The notes under the pieces are model-generated. The model saw nothing but the letters and a program-made list of their open reading frames with translations. It was not told where the DNA came from and made no database searches. Source: a bacterium (GTDB lineage: Bacteria > Desulfobacterota > Deferrisomatia > Deferrisomatales > Deferrisomataceae). Taken from it: DNA of 64,000 nucleotides. The translations under genes were made by a program, and so were the position numbers. This document shows, in pieces, positions 8,227 through 16,764 of the stretch (position 1 is the stretch's first letter; each line of letters starts with the position of its first letter). The stretch is from assembly GCA_027021615.1 (NCBI GenBank), contig JALUTY010000096.1, positions 33,006 to 97,005 of the forward strand, in the 5' to 3' direction.

Positions 8227-9543
8227 TCACAGATCGTTCATCACGGCCAGCATCCGGGCCCGGGCGACCAAGTAGTCCCGGAGGGCCCGGGCGTGGTCGG
8301 TGCGGGCCGCCGTCAGGCCCAGCTCCGCGTCCGTCACGTCCAGGGCGGTCCCCACCCCGTACCGGTACGAGGCCTCGGCCAGCTCCAGGGCCCTGCGGGC
8401 CTGCTCGATGTTCTGACCCACGGCCTCAATGATCTTCTCCGCCTCCTCCGCGGCGTCGAGGGCCACCTTGGCCTCCAGGGCGATGCCCTGGCGGGTCTGA
8501 TCCAGGGCGAGCTGCACGTCGCGCAGCTGGCTGCGGGCCTGGGCGATCTTCCCCCGGGTCTTCCCCGAGTCGAAGAACGGCCAGGTCATCTGCACCCCCA
8601 CCGACCACTGCTCGCGCCGGAAGTCCAGCCGGTCCCACTGCTGGGTCGCGAACCCGTACTCGGCCCTCAACCCAACGGTGGGCTTGTCCTCGGACCGGGC
8701 CAGGGTCAGGTTCTTTTGGGCCAGGTCCCGGGCCTGGACCAAGGCCTGGAGCTCCGGCCGCCGCTCCCAGGCGCGCTCGATCACTGCCGAGAGGTCCCGC
8801 ACCGGCAACGGCGGCTGATCCAGCTCGCCTCGGGGCTCCAGGGGGGCATCCTGGGGGCGGGCCAGCAGGTTGTTGAGCTTGGCCACCGCCTGCCGAACCC
8901 GGTTCCGGGCCTGAATCACCGGGGGGCGGGCGTTGGCCACGGCCACCCGGGCGCGAACCACCTCGAACTCGTTGACCACGCCGGCCTGGAACCGTTTGCG
9001 GGCCACGTCGAGGTGCCGCTCCTTTTGGGCGAGGGTCTCCTCGGCTACCTCCACGAGGCGCCGGGCCAGCAGCAGGTCGTAGAACGCCTCGTGGACCCGG
9101 AGCTTCACGTCCCGCTCCACCGCTTCCTGCTGCCATCTGGCCTGCTCCCGTGCCACCCGGGCGATCTCAATGGCGGTGGACACCCGTCCCCATGAGAACA
9201 GGATCTGGTCCAGGGTGCCCTTGAGGGAGTAGGAGTTGACCTCCTCCGGGGGGATGAACCCGTCGAACAGATCAAGGAAGCTCTCGTCGTAGCTGCGACG
9301 ATAGGCCGCCTCCAGCCCGAGGCGGGGGTAGGCCTGGCTCTTGACCTCTGTGATCCGTCCCTCCAGCTGTCGGATCCGCTCCCGGGCCCGGAGCACCTCG
9401 TGGTTTCGTTCCATGGCCAGGGACACCGCGCCCGGCAGGTCCAGCCGGAGGGGGCCCGGGGCCGGTTCCTGGGCACCTGCCGGCGTTCCGGCCGTCGCAA
9501 TCCACACGAACCCAGCCGCCACCCACGCCGTCCAACGCCTCAT
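8227..9543 (-). CDS. TolC-family outer-membrane efflux protein
   Basis: A 438-residue outer-membrane channel protein of the type that docks with RND or ABC efflux pumps or type I secretion. A signal peptide (MRRWTAWVAAGFVWIATAG, likely cleaved after AGA) precedes two repeated OEP domains rich in long amphipathic helices (Arg/Glu/Ala), with AVSLAMERNHEVLRARERI at the start and YRYGVGTALDVTDAELGL near the end, both typical. AGGAGG lies 6 bases upstream of the chosen ATG. No pump or membrane-fusion partner is adjacent, so its partner is unknown. Confidence 0.88.
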   Translation of the reverse strand: MRRWTAWVAAGFVWIATAGTPAGAQEPAPGPLRLDLPGAVSLAMERNHEVLRARERIRQLEGRITEVKSQAYPRLGLEAAYRRSYDESFLDLFDGFIPPEEVNSYSLKGTLDQILFSWGRVSTAIEIARVAREQARWQQEAVERDVKLRVHEAFYDLLLARRLVEVAEETLAQKERHLDVARKRFQAGVVNEFEVVRARVAVANARPPVIQARNRVRQAVAKLNNLLARPQDAPLEPRGELDQPPLPVRDLSAVIERAWERRPELQALVQARDLAQKNLTLARSEDKPTVGLRAEYGFATQQWDRLDFRREQWSVGVQMTWPFFDSGKTRGKIAQARSQLRDVQLALDQTRQGIALEAKVALDAAEEAEKIIEAVGQNIEQARRALELAEASYRYGVGTALDVTDAELGLTAARTDHARALRDYLVARARMLAVMNDL

Positions 9544-9591
9544 GCATGTCCTCCTGTAGGGGAAGCTTCTTGAACCTCGCGTCGTTCCTGG

Positions 9592-9607
9592 CTGAATGGA
9601 GATTCAG
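9592..9607. promoter_or_regulatory. Small inverted repeat between divergent genes
   Basis: CTGAAT-GGAG-ATTCAG, a 6-base-arm dyad in the spacer between the TolC-like gene (minus) and the Cys-rich gene (plus). It could be an operator shared by both promoters; nothing else supports this. Confidence 0.3.
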
Positions 9608-9737
9608 GCGCGTACCCTACGCTCTCCGGCCCACGGTTGCAACCCCTCCTGGCCCTAGGGGACGGCCACGGGTAGACTGCTCCGTGCCCCGTGCCGGAGC
9701 GGAGCCGGGACGCCGATCCCCTGGGAGACTCGTGACG

Positions 9738-10601
9738 ATGCGACGGGCGCAGCGTTTCTCGAACCCTTGGAAGTGGGTGGGTGTGTTTGCCTGCGACCAC
9801 CTGGCCCATCAGGACTTCGCCGGCCTGGTGAGCCCTTATCACGTGCTTCGCGAGAAGCGCTGCTTTCCAAGGGGGTGCATCTACTTCCGGTGGCGGTGCC
9901 GGCGCCTCGAGAAGGGCAAGCCCTGCAAACGCAGGTTCCGCCATGTGGGCCGCCTGTGCCGGGGATGTCGCGAGTACGACGAGGAGAAGGTGCACCAACA
10001 ACCACGGCTCCTGCTCACGCCGGGGCAGTGGCTGGACTACCGCCGGGAGCTCGAGGCGTTCGAGGCGTGGTTCGACGAGACTGTCGGCCGGCGGGTGGAG
10101 GTGACCGGTGAGGTGGCCGAGGTCAAGCCCAGCTTCGTGCGCGAGGTGGACGCCGGGACCCGGGTACGGTATCAGGGGTTCCTGGTGGTGTTGGCAGGGG
10201 CTCATCTCGACTGGACACGGATCGACGCGCCCGTGTACCTGAAGGTGTCCCGCTCGGCCCAGGATCGGCACGCGTTCCGGGCAGGGGACCGGATCGAGTG
10301 CGTGGCCACCGTGGGGCAGGACCAGGGGAGGATCGTGCTGGGTCGCGTCGGCCGGGTGGAGGTGATGGAACGGGGCCGGGGGCGGGTGTGGACCGCTATG
10401 GAAGGCCTGGCGGCCAAGCACACGGCCTCCACGTTCTCGTGCCAGCCCGAAGCGTGCCTGCGGTGCCCGGACGGGACCCTGCTCGACGTGTTCCAGGACG
10501 CCGGCGGGGGAGTTCGGCGCTACCGGAGACTGCTGTGCCTGGAGGGCCTGTCGTCCCCCGAGCTGTGCCCGAGGTGGACGGCGGGGGGCGGTGGACCGTA
10601 A
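9738..10601 (+). CDS. Cys-rich protein with OB-fold-like centre, unknown function
   Basis: A 287-residue protein I do not recognise. The ATG at 9738 is chosen because GGGAG lies upstream and the conserved-looking sequence starts here; an open frame reaches 9546 but is low-complexity. Seven cysteines lie in residues 19-77 (19, 42, 47, 54, 63, 74, 77) among many Arg/Lys. Residues about 118-215 look like an OB fold (VEVTGEVAEVKPSFV, then alternating strands to GRVGRVEVMERG), and a second group of five cysteines follows near the C-terminus. The plan suggests a zinc- or Fe-S-binding nucleic-acid-binding protein, as inference. It stands alone between repeats. Confidence 0.6.
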   Translation: MRRAQRFSNPWKWVGVFACDHLAHQDFAGLVSPYHVLREKRCFPRGCIYFRWRCRRLEKGKPCKRRFRHVGRLCRGCREYDEEKVHQQPRLLLTPGQWLDYRRELEAFEAWFDETVGRRVEVTGEVAEVKPSFVREVDAGTRVRYQGFLVVLAGAHLDWTRIDAPVYLKVSRSAQDRHAFRAGDRIECVATVGQDQGRIVLGRVGRVEVMERGRGRVWTAMEGLAAKHTASTFSCQPEACLRCPDGTLLDVFQDAGGGVRRYRRLLCLEGLSSPELCPRWTAGGGGP

Positions 10602-10651
10602 GAGTGAGGATTCCGTTTTTTGGCAGATTCCAACGAAAACATTACCAGACC

Positions 10652-10766
10652 CGTGCCTCCGAGCTTTGGCGCGATCCGAGAGCCACCCAACTGCCTAGCT
10701 GCCCGGCCGCCTAGCGGGCCGAAGGCCCCAGACCGACGACCGTAGACCGACGACCGTAGACCGAAG
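10652..10766 (-). repeat. Composite repeat: element end, 8-mers, CUUCGG hairpin and 7-mer array
   Basis: Within the 250-base gap before the adenine-deaminase-family gene. Read on the minus strand it has the same parts in the same order as 57319-57418: tandem GGTCNNC 7-mers (10730-10766), a compact GGGGCCTTCGGCCC hairpin, GGCGGCTAGGCAGCTAG-like units, then a block related to AAAGCTNNGGCGCG. Two distant sites sharing this composite argue for a mobile or copied unit. Nothing coding was seen. Confidence 0.6.
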
Positions 10767-10851
10767 TCACTGGGAAGCCTCCCAGCCTTCCAGCGGAAGC
10801 TGCTGGGTTGCTGCAGATGCTACCGGCCGGTTTTCCCCACGGAGTTTCCGA

Positions 10852-12615
10852 ATGGTTCGATGCGATCCCGAGCTGCGCTGGCGCCTGATCCGCGTCGCCC
10901 AAGGGCTGGACGCGCCGGATCTACTGGTGTGGGGGGGCAGGGTCTGGAACGCGTTCACCGGCGAGGTTTTCGAGGCGGACGTGGCCGTGTGCGGAGACCG
11001 GATCGCCCGGATCGGCCCGTGGGAGGGGCCGATGGGGGACGCCACGGTCCGGATCGACGCACGGGGGAGCACCGTCGTACCCGGCTACATCGAGCCCCAC
11101 ACGCACCCCTGGCCGTTCCACAACCCTCTCTCCCTGGCCGAGGCTGCGGTGTGCCGGGGGACGACCTGCCTGGTGTACGACAACCTGCTCCTGTACCTGG
11201 CCCTGGGTGCCGAGGCGTTCGGAGCCTTGGCGGCCGCGTTGAGCGGCGCGAGCCTGGGCCGAATCCGTTGGGTGGCTCGGGTCGCGAGCCAGTCGTGGTT
11301 CCCCCGAGAGGACGAGGTGTTCTCGGAGAAGGCGGTGCTGAGGATGCTGGAAAGGCCCGAGTTCGTGGCCGCTGGCGAGATGACCCGGTGGACGGACTTT
11401 CTCCGGCCGGATCGGGCGCCCCGGCTCCTGCGGTTGATCGAGGGGGCGCGCGGCCGAGGTCGGTTCGCGGACGGCCACACGGCCGGGGCGAGCCGTCGCC
11501 GGCTGCCCGCATTGGCTGCGGCAGGGCTTCGTTCGTGCCACGAGGCCATCACCGCGGACGAGGTCCTGGACCGGCTGCGGCAGGGGCTCTGGGTTCTGCT
11601 CCGCCACTCGAGCCTCCGGGAGGACCTGATGGACCTCCTGCCGGCGCTCGGCCGGACCCGGTTCCTCGACCGGCTCGCCCTGACCACGGACGGCGCCAAG
11701 GCCCATCAGATCGCCCGAAAAGGTCTGACCGACCATCTGATCCGGGAGGCGCTGGCGGCCGGGGTGCCTGCGGACACTGCGTACGTGCTGGCCACCCGCA
11801 ACGCCGCCGCGTTCCTGGGCCTGGACGATGACCTCGGGGCCGTGGCTCCCGGTCGCCTGGCCGATATGAACCTCTTGCGGGACCTCTCGGACCCCACACC
11901 GTGCGCCGTGATCGTGGGGGGGCGGGTAGTGGCCCAGGAGGGCCGTTTGACGGTCCCGCCGCCCAGCGAGAGCTTCCCATGGGAGAGCGCCTATGCCGGG
12001 GCCGAGCCGCGGGTGCCGGCCTGGGGCCCCGACCGGTTTCTGCTGCCGGGGGAGGCGCCGGACCCGTTTCCGGCGGGGCGCCTGGTCAACGCCGTGATCA
12101 CCCGGGAGGAACCGGTTCCGCTGACCCGCCGGGGATCAGGACGATGGCCCCGGGCTGGGGACGCCCACGTGGTGGCGCTGACGGACCGGACCGGCTCGTG
12201 GATCAGCCGCGGTGTCGTCCTGGGGTTGGGTGAGGGGCTGCGGGCCGTGGCCAGCTCGTACACCACCAACGGCGGTCTGGTCGTGGCCGGGCAGGATCCG
12301 GCCGCCATGGCCGACGCCCTGGCCCGGCTTCGGGCCATGGCCGGGGGAGTCGTGGTGCTGCTCGAAGGCGGCGAGGTCGCGGCGCTCTCCCTGCCCCTGG
12401 CCGGCATCCAGATGCCCGGGCCCTTCGAGCCTGCGGCGGAGGCTGCGTCGGCGTTTCAGAGGGCTATGGAGGCCGGGGGGTACGCCCACTCGGACCCGAA
12501 CTACACCCTGTTGTTCCTCTCGTGCGACTTTCTGCCCGATCTGCGGGTGACCCGCCGGGGGTGGGTCCGGGTCAAGGCCGACGAGGTGGTGGTGCCGTGG
12601 GAACCCACGGGGTGA
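10852..12615 (+). CDS. Adenine deaminase family amidohydrolase
   Basis: A 587-residue metal-dependent amidohydrolase of the adenine deaminase (Ade) family, which converts adenine to hypoxanthine in purine salvage. The N-terminal beta-sandwich (DLLVWGGRVWNAFTGEVFEADV), the metal-binding HTH at residues 83-85, the HEAITADE and TTDGAKAHQI segments of the barrel, and the Ade-type C-terminal domain (SYTTNGGLVVAGQDPAAMA) are in order. The metal-site neighbourhood (EPHTHPWPFHNP) differs from the classical AHVHIESS of Ade, so the true substrate may be another purine or ring. Its stop overlaps the next gene as GTGA. Purine enzymes at 59.5 and 63.7 kb give weak context. Confidence 0.72.
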   Translation: MVRCDPELRWRLIRVAQGLDAPDLLVWGGRVWNAFTGEVFEADVAVCGDRIARIGPWEGPMGDATVRIDARGSTVVPGYIEPHTHPWPFHNPLSLAEAAVCRGTTCLVYDNLLLYLALGAEAFGALAAALSGASLGRIRWVARVASQSWFPREDEVFSEKAVLRMLERPEFVAAGEMTRWTDFLRPDRAPRLLRLIEGARGRGRFADGHTAGASRRRLPALAAAGLRSCHEAITADEVLDRLRQGLWVLLRHSSLREDLMDLLPALGRTRFLDRLALTTDGAKAHQIARKGLTDHLIREALAAGVPADTAYVLATRNAAAFLGLDDDLGAVAPGRLADMNLLRDLSDPTPCAVIVGGRVVAQEGRLTVPPPSESFPWESAYAGAEPRVPAWGPDRFLLPGEAPDPFPAGRLVNAVITREEPVPLTRRGSGRWPRAGDAHVVALTDRTGSWISRGVVLGLGEGLRAVASSYTTNGGLVVAGQDPAAMADALARLRAMAGGVVVLLEGGEVAALSLPLAGIQMPGPFEPAAEAASAFQRAMEAGGYAHSDPNYTLLFLSCDFLPDLRVTRRGWVRVKADEVVVPWEPTG

Positions 12616-12974
12616 GGCCGGAACCCCCGAGCGGGCGTTGGGCGGTCGGCCTGCTGGTGCTGGCCGCGGTGTCCGGAGCCGTTGGGTGGACGGTGCGGGG
12701 CCCGGTCCGGCCGCGCCCCGCCGTCGTTCCGGCCGGCCCGACCGGAGGCGGCTGGGAGGGGCTCCTCCGGGGGGTTCCGCTGGATCTGAACCGGGCCACC
12801 CCTGAGGACCTCACCGCCGTTCCCGGCCTCGGCCCGGTGCGGGCCCGGCGGATCGTGGCCGAGCGGGACCGGCGGGGCGGGTTCGGGGCTCTGGATGAGA
12901 TCGTGGAGGTGAGGGGGGTGGGGCCGAAGACCCTGGCGGCGGTTCGGCCCTACCTGTGCTTGACCTCGCCCTGA
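12612..12974 (+). CDS. ComEA-like helix-hairpin-helix protein
   Basis: A 120-residue protein with one N-terminal membrane anchor (WAVGLLVLAAVSGAVGWTV), a short Pro/Gly linker and a tandem helix-hairpin-helix region (LNRATPEDLTAVPGLGPVRA, then LDEIVEVRGVGPKTLAAV), as in ComEA, which binds incoming DNA in the periplasm. The GTG at 12612 is chosen because it overlaps the preceding stop (GTGA) and puts the membrane segment close to the N-terminus. No other competence genes are near, and small ComEA proteins are widespread outside competence loci. Confidence 0.78.
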   Translation: MRPEPPSGRWAVGLLVLAAVSGAVGWTVRGPVRPRPAVVPAGPTGGGWEGLLRGVPLDLNRATPEDLTAVPGLGPVRARRIVAERDRRGGFGALDEIVEVRGVGPKTLAAVRPYLCLTSP

Positions 12975-12982
12975 GGATCGGG

Positions 12983-13876
12983 TCAGGCGGGCACGAAGGC
13001 CGGGAACCAGCCGGGGGTGGGCGCGTTCTCCAGGAACCGGCGGGCCGTGGGTACGTGCCAGCCCGAGATGCGTGCGGTCAGCCCGGGCTCGCCGGCCTCG
13101 AGGAGGTCGAGCATCTCCGGTCGCAGGGTCAGGAGCTGGCGGATCGTCCCGGTGTCCATGGCTCCCACCCGCAGGGGAATCCAAGGGAACTCCGTGGGGG
13201 GGTGCCGGAACAGGAAGCCGTGGAGGCCTTGCCCCACCCCGAACGCCTCTCGGTATCGCTGCTCGGCGGTCTCGAGGTCCAGGCGCAAAGCCACTGCCGG
13301 GGCGTCGTTCACGGCCCGATAGGTCCGCAGGGGGCCCAGCTCCTCGAACCGAAACAGCCGGGTGTAGAGCCGGGCATGGCGGGGGTGGCAGGCCACCACC
13401 AGATCGGTCACCCTGGTGCGCTGGGCGTAGGCGTACATCATCCGTACCAGGTTCAAGATCAGGAGCAGGGTCACCGATTCATAGGAAGGGGCCACGGCCA
13501 GACCGGAGATCTCGGCGGGCCGTCGGCCCGGTCTGAGGGCTGCCAGCTCCCTAGCGTACAGGGCGTCCATGGGAAGGCCGAAGGAACGGGTGTCGGGGAT
13601 GAGAGAGAAGGTGGCCACCACCCGGCCGCCGTTCGATGCCACGAAGGTGGCCGACTCCGGCAGGAGATTGAAGTGGGTGTACCGGAGGCCGATCCCGTCG
13701 GGGGGGATCAGGCCTCGGGAAAGGTAGTTCCGGTAGAGCAGAGAAAAGGCGCCCCGAACTTCAGACCATCGGGACGCCTGGGCAAACGTGAACGGCCCGG
13801 GCACGGCCGGGCCCGAGCCGAGGGACCCCGAGACCCGGACAAAGGCTTCCGCGCGTCGGCACGCCGTGGAGATCAT
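12983..13876 (-). CDS. FeeM-like N-acyltransferase (PEP-CTERM/exosortase-associated type)
   Basis: A 297-residue GNAT-fold protein resembling N-acyl amino acid synthases (FeeM) and the PEP-CTERM/exosortase-associated acyltransferase family. The central block, with FNLLPESATFVA, GRVVATFSLIPD, FGLPMDALYARELAALR and AEISGLAVAP, is the family signature. The start at 13876 has AGGAGG upstream and gives a normal N-terminus; the longer frame to 14059 is unlikely. A sigma-54-like element lies 70 bases upstream. It is paralogous to the divergent gene at 14291 and shares the LPM-ALY-EEL and NPRH/HPRHARLY-type motifs. Acyl donor (acyl-ACP) and amine acceptor are inferred from the family only. Confidence 0.75.
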   Translation of the reverse strand: MISTACRRAEAFVRVSGSLGSGPAVPGPFTFAQASRWSEVRGAFSLLYRNYLSRGLIPPDGIGLRYTHFNLLPESATFVASNGGRVVATFSLIPDTRSFGLPMDALYARELAALRPGRRPAEISGLAVAPSYESVTLLLILNLVRMMYAYAQRTRVTDLVVACHPRHARLYTRLFRFEELGPLRTYRAVNDAPAVALRLDLETAEQRYREAFGVGQGLHGFLFRHPPTEFPWIPLRVGAMDTGTIRQLLTLRPEMLDLLEAGEPGLTARISGWHVPTARRFLENAPTPGWFPAFVPA

Positions 13877-13943
13877 GGGGAGGCCTCCTGGAGAACAGAC
13901 AGATGAATGGGACAGGGTCCCGCTGGACCAGGGGTGCGAAGTA

Positions 13944-13959
13944 TGCACACGTTGTGCCC
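13944..13959 (-). promoter_or_regulatory. Sigma-54-like promoter upstream of FeeM-like gene
   Basis: Minus strand: GGCAC at -24 and GTGCA at -12 with exactly 10 bases between the invariant GG (13958-13957) and GC (13946-13945). Transcription would begin about 55 bases before the ATG at 13876. The same stretch is a perfect dyad GCACA-CGT-TGTGC, so an operator is an alternative reading. Confidence 0.45.
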
Positions 13960-14099
13960 GGTCCGACAAGCGCCCGAATCCCCCAAAGCTCCCTCGGTGC
14001 CGGCCGCTGAGGCACCGTTTCGAAACGCCGGGCCCCAACGCGTCCCGGAAAGGGAACACCCATGGGAGAGGCGCGGCGTGGTAGGTAAGGGTACCGGGG

Positions 14100-14290
14100 G
14101 GGAAGCGAATTGTCCATAGGAAACATTTTTAAGTGCAGTTTTGTGTTAAGTTTTTTGTTATGGTGGTGGCGCGAGGAAAAACGTGACCCCGCGGGCACCC
14201 CGCCCCGGCAGGCCCCGTGCCCCCCGACCTTCGACCCGATTGCCGAAGGATCACAGGAGAGGGAGCCGTTCGTGACCCGAGGAGCCTTTC
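14100..14290. other. AT-rich promoter island in divergent spacer
   Basis: The 414-base spacer between the divergent FeeM-like genes contains one conspicuous AT-rich stretch (about 14108-14165, runs such as CATTTTTAAG and AAGTTTTTTG) in otherwise very GC-rich DNA. It is the best place for the promoter of the plus-strand gene at 14291. No convincing -35/-10 pair or GG-N10-GC element was assigned. A 63-codon frame here looks spurious. Confidence 0.35.
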
Positions 14291-15229
14291 ATGGGGGGTA
14301 GTTCCGGCCCCGAGAAGCGCTTTGCCGAGGACCCGCGCAGGGACCGCCGGCGAAGCATCCGGATGGGCCCGGACCGGGGCCTCCTGAAGCCAAACGTCAA
14401 GGTAGCGGAGGAAGCTTCGGAGTTCGAGGCCGCGTTTCGGCTGGTCCACGACGTGTACGTGGACATGGGGTATGCCGAGCGCCATCCGAGCGGGCTGCGG
14501 GCCACCCTTCATCAGCTGGTGCCCTCCACCCTGGTGTTCCTGGCGCGGGATGAGTCGGTGATCCTGGGAACGGTGAGCCTCATCTTCGACGACCCCGGAG
14601 GCATAGGGCTCCCCATGAGTGCCCTGTACCAGGAGGAGCTGGACCGGTTCCGAGACCAGGGCCTTCGTCTGGCCGAGGTGTCGGCCCTGGCTGTGGACTC
14701 CCAGTACCGGTGGCTCCTGATCGACGAGGAGGGGAAACGCAGGGGGTTGTTCTGGTTGCTGCACCAGGCGGTGCTGTACTACGCCCGGCGGAGGAAGGTG
14801 GATCACCTGGTCATCACCGTGAACCCGAGGCACGTGACTTTTTACGAGCGTTTGTACCTGTTCGAGCGGTTCGGCGAGGTGAGACCCTACGACTCGGTGA
14901 GGGGAGCCCCGGCGGTGCCGCTCCAGCTCGATCTCAACCGGCTCCCGGAACGTCTGGATCGGGCCATGCGCGAGAGCGACCGGATGTTCGGTCTGGGGAG
15001 GTTCTTCTTCCGGTTGGAGCACGGGTTCTTCCGGGGGGAGGAGAGGCTTCCCAGCCTCGGTCCGGCCGGGGCCTGGCGATTCGCCGTGGAAGGCGGGGCC
15101 CTCGCCCGGGCGAGGCCCTCGGAGGCGGCCGCTTTCGCCCGGGTCCACGGCTTTGCCGACGTGGATGCGTTTCGTATTTGGGCCGAGACCCAGGGAGGGG
15201 GACGGTGCGGGACCTCCGAGCCTTCCTAA
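14291..15229 (+). CDS. FeeM-like N-acyltransferase, second paralogue
   Basis: A 312-residue GNAT-fold acyltransferase paralogous to the divergent gene at 12983. Diagnostic segments are AFRLVHDVYVDMGYAERHPSG, STLVFLARDESVILGTVSLI, GIGLPMSALYQEELDRFRDQ, LAEVSALAVD and VITVNPRHVTFYERLYLFER. These match the N-acyl amino acid synthase/exosortase-associated acyltransferase pattern. An extra C-terminal tail of about 60 residues is unlike its paralogue. The 3' end overlaps the AMP-ligase gene by 25 bases, so the two are probably translated together; acyl activation followed by N-acyl transfer is a reasonable inference. GAGGAG precedes the ATG. Confidence 0.75.
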   Translation: MGGSSGPEKRFAEDPRRDRRRSIRMGPDRGLLKPNVKVAEEASEFEAAFRLVHDVYVDMGYAERHPSGLRATLHQLVPSTLVFLARDESVILGTVSLIFDDPGGIGLPMSALYQEELDRFRDQGLRLAEVSALAVDSQYRWLLIDEEGKRRGLFWLLHQAVLYYARRRKVDHLVITVNPRHVTFYERLYLFERFGEVRPYDSVRGAPAVPLQLDLNRLPERLDRAMRESDRMFGLGRFFFRLEHGFFRGEERLPSLGPAGAWRFAVEGGALARARPSEAAAFARVHGFADVDAFRIWAETQGGGRCGTSEPS

Positions 15230-16683
15230 GCCTGGCTGTCGTCCGGGCGGCGGGCTTGCCCCACCGGCTGCTGCGGCCCGCCCTACGGCGGAACGCCGGA
15301 CGCGCCGCCTTCGTCGAGGGGGTGACCTATGCCCGTCTCGGGGAGCGGATCGCCCGGCTCGCCGGCGCCTGGGCCCGGGCCGGGGTCTCGGTGGGGGACC
15401 GGATCCTCCTGGACCTGCCCAACGACCCCGCCTTCGTGGAGGCTCGGCTGGCATGCCTGTGGCTCGGTGCCACGGCCGTACCGGTGCCCCCGGGCACCGG
15501 GGACGACCGGCTGGGCTGGATCGCCGAGGCCACCCAGGCCCGGGCGTACCTGGGGCCCCGGGGGGACGCCGTTCCCGGCGTGAGCCGGCTTCACCTCGAT
15601 CCGCTGGCCGGCGATCGAGGGGAGTACGAGACCGCACTGTCAGGGACCGACCCGATCCCCCGGCCGCGTCGGCGGGCCTTGGATACCCTGGTCACCATCA
15701 ACTTCACCTCGGGGACCACGGGCGAGCCCAAGGGGGTCATGAGCACCGGGAGGGGTTGGGGCGCGAGTCTGTACCACGCACTGCGCGAGAACCGTTTGCC
15801 GGTGGGCGCGGACGAGGTGTTCCTCCACGCGGTGCCCCTTGCCACGGCCGGGTCCACCCTGATCCTGCCGGCCGTGCTCTCGGGGGCCGCGAGCGTTTTC
15901 CTGCCCCGTTGGGATCCGGATGCAGCGGCGGACCTGGTGGAGGCCCACCGGGTGACCCGGATCTTCCTGACCCCGACCATGTTGGCCGAGTTTGTGGACG
16001 TGGTGCGGGCGGGGCGGCGGGACGTGTCGAGCCTGCGGGCCGTGATCTACGGCACGGAGGGGGCCCCGCCTGCACGCATCCGAAAGGCTCTGGAGGTGTT
16101 GGGCCCCGTGCTCCAGCAGGGGTACGGCATGGCTGAGGCCCTGCCGCCGGTCTGCCTGTTGCATCCCGACGAACACGCCCGCGCCCTGGACGGGGAACCC
16201 TGGATCCTCGAGACGGCTGGTCGGCCCAGCCGGGCCGCGGACCTTTGGGTGGCAGACCCCGAGGGAGCTCCGCTCCCACCGGAGGAACCCGGATCGATCC
16301 GGGTCAGGGGTCCCACGGTGTCCCCCGGGTACTGGCGCCGGCCGGATCTCACGGCGGCCACCCGGCGCGGAGAGTACTACGTGACCGGGGACCTGGGGTT
16401 TCTTGATCGGCAGGGGTACCTGCACGTGCTGGGACGGGAGGGCCGGGTGCCCTCCCCAGCGGCCCGGGCCCTGGGGGACTGGGCCGAGGCTCGGCCCGAG
16501 GTCTGCCTGGCCTGGGTGTCGGAGGCGGAGGGGGCGCGAACCCTCCACGTGGTGCCGGCCCGGGGCGCCCGCCCGGATCCGGAGAACCTGGCGGGAGAAG
16601 CCCCGGTCCCCTGCCGGGTGAGCCTGGAGGCAGAGGCCCCCAAGACCGGAAGCTACAAGCTCCGGCTGGACCGGAATCCCTGA
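15205..16683 (+). CDS. AMP-forming acyl/aryl-CoA (or acyl-AMP) ligase
   Basis: A 492-residue ANL-superfamily adenylating enzyme. The phosphate loop NFTSGTTGEPKG, the A5 motif QGYGMAEA, the A7 motif YYVTGDLGFLDRQGYLHVLG and a C-terminal lysine in PKTGSYKLRL are present, so it should adenylate a carboxylic acid. The C-terminal lid domain is short (about 80 residues) and the usual GRxKD hinge reads GREGRV, unlike typical acyl-CoA synthetases. The GTG start at 15205 follows GGGAGGGG and lies inside the end of the acyltransferase gene. Substrate is unknown. A ligase of this superfamily is also a known companion of exosortase A loci. Confidence 0.8.
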   Translation: MRDLRAFLSLAVVRAAGLPHRLLRPALRRNAGRAAFVEGVTYARLGERIARLAGAWARAGVSVGDRILLDLPNDPAFVEARLACLWLGATAVPVPPGTGDDRLGWIAEATQARAYLGPRGDAVPGVSRLHLDPLAGDRGEYETALSGTDPIPRPRRRALDTLVTINFTSGTTGEPKGVMSTGRGWGASLYHALRENRLPVGADEVFLHAVPLATAGSTLILPAVLSGAASVFLPRWDPDAAADLVEAHRVTRIFLTPTMLAEFVDVVRAGRRDVSSLRAVIYGTEGAPPARIRKALEVLGPVLQQGYGMAEALPPVCLLHPDEHARALDGEPWILETAGRPSRAADLWVADPEGAPLPPEEPGSIRVRGPTVSPGYWRRPDLTAATRRGEYYVTGDLGFLDRQGYLHVLGREGRVPSPAARALGDWAEARPEVCLAWVSEAEGARTLHVVPARGARPDPENLAGEAPVPCRVSLEAEAPKTGSYKLRLDRNP

Positions 16684-16764
16684 GTCGACGAACCTCAAGT
16701 TCCGCCCCAAACCCGCCGAAGGGGAGAACGACGCATTCGTCGAGACCCGTTGCGGAGCAACGCC

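Noticed and set aside
9546..9737. N-terminal extension of the Cys-rich protein gene
   Set aside because: Low-complexity Arg/Pro-rich translation across the divergent promoter region; the ATG at 9738 is preceded by GGGAG.
14110..14301. 63-codon frame in the AT-rich island before the second FeeM-like gene
   Set aside because: TTG start without ribosome-binding site, atypical composition, and it overlaps the probable promoter.
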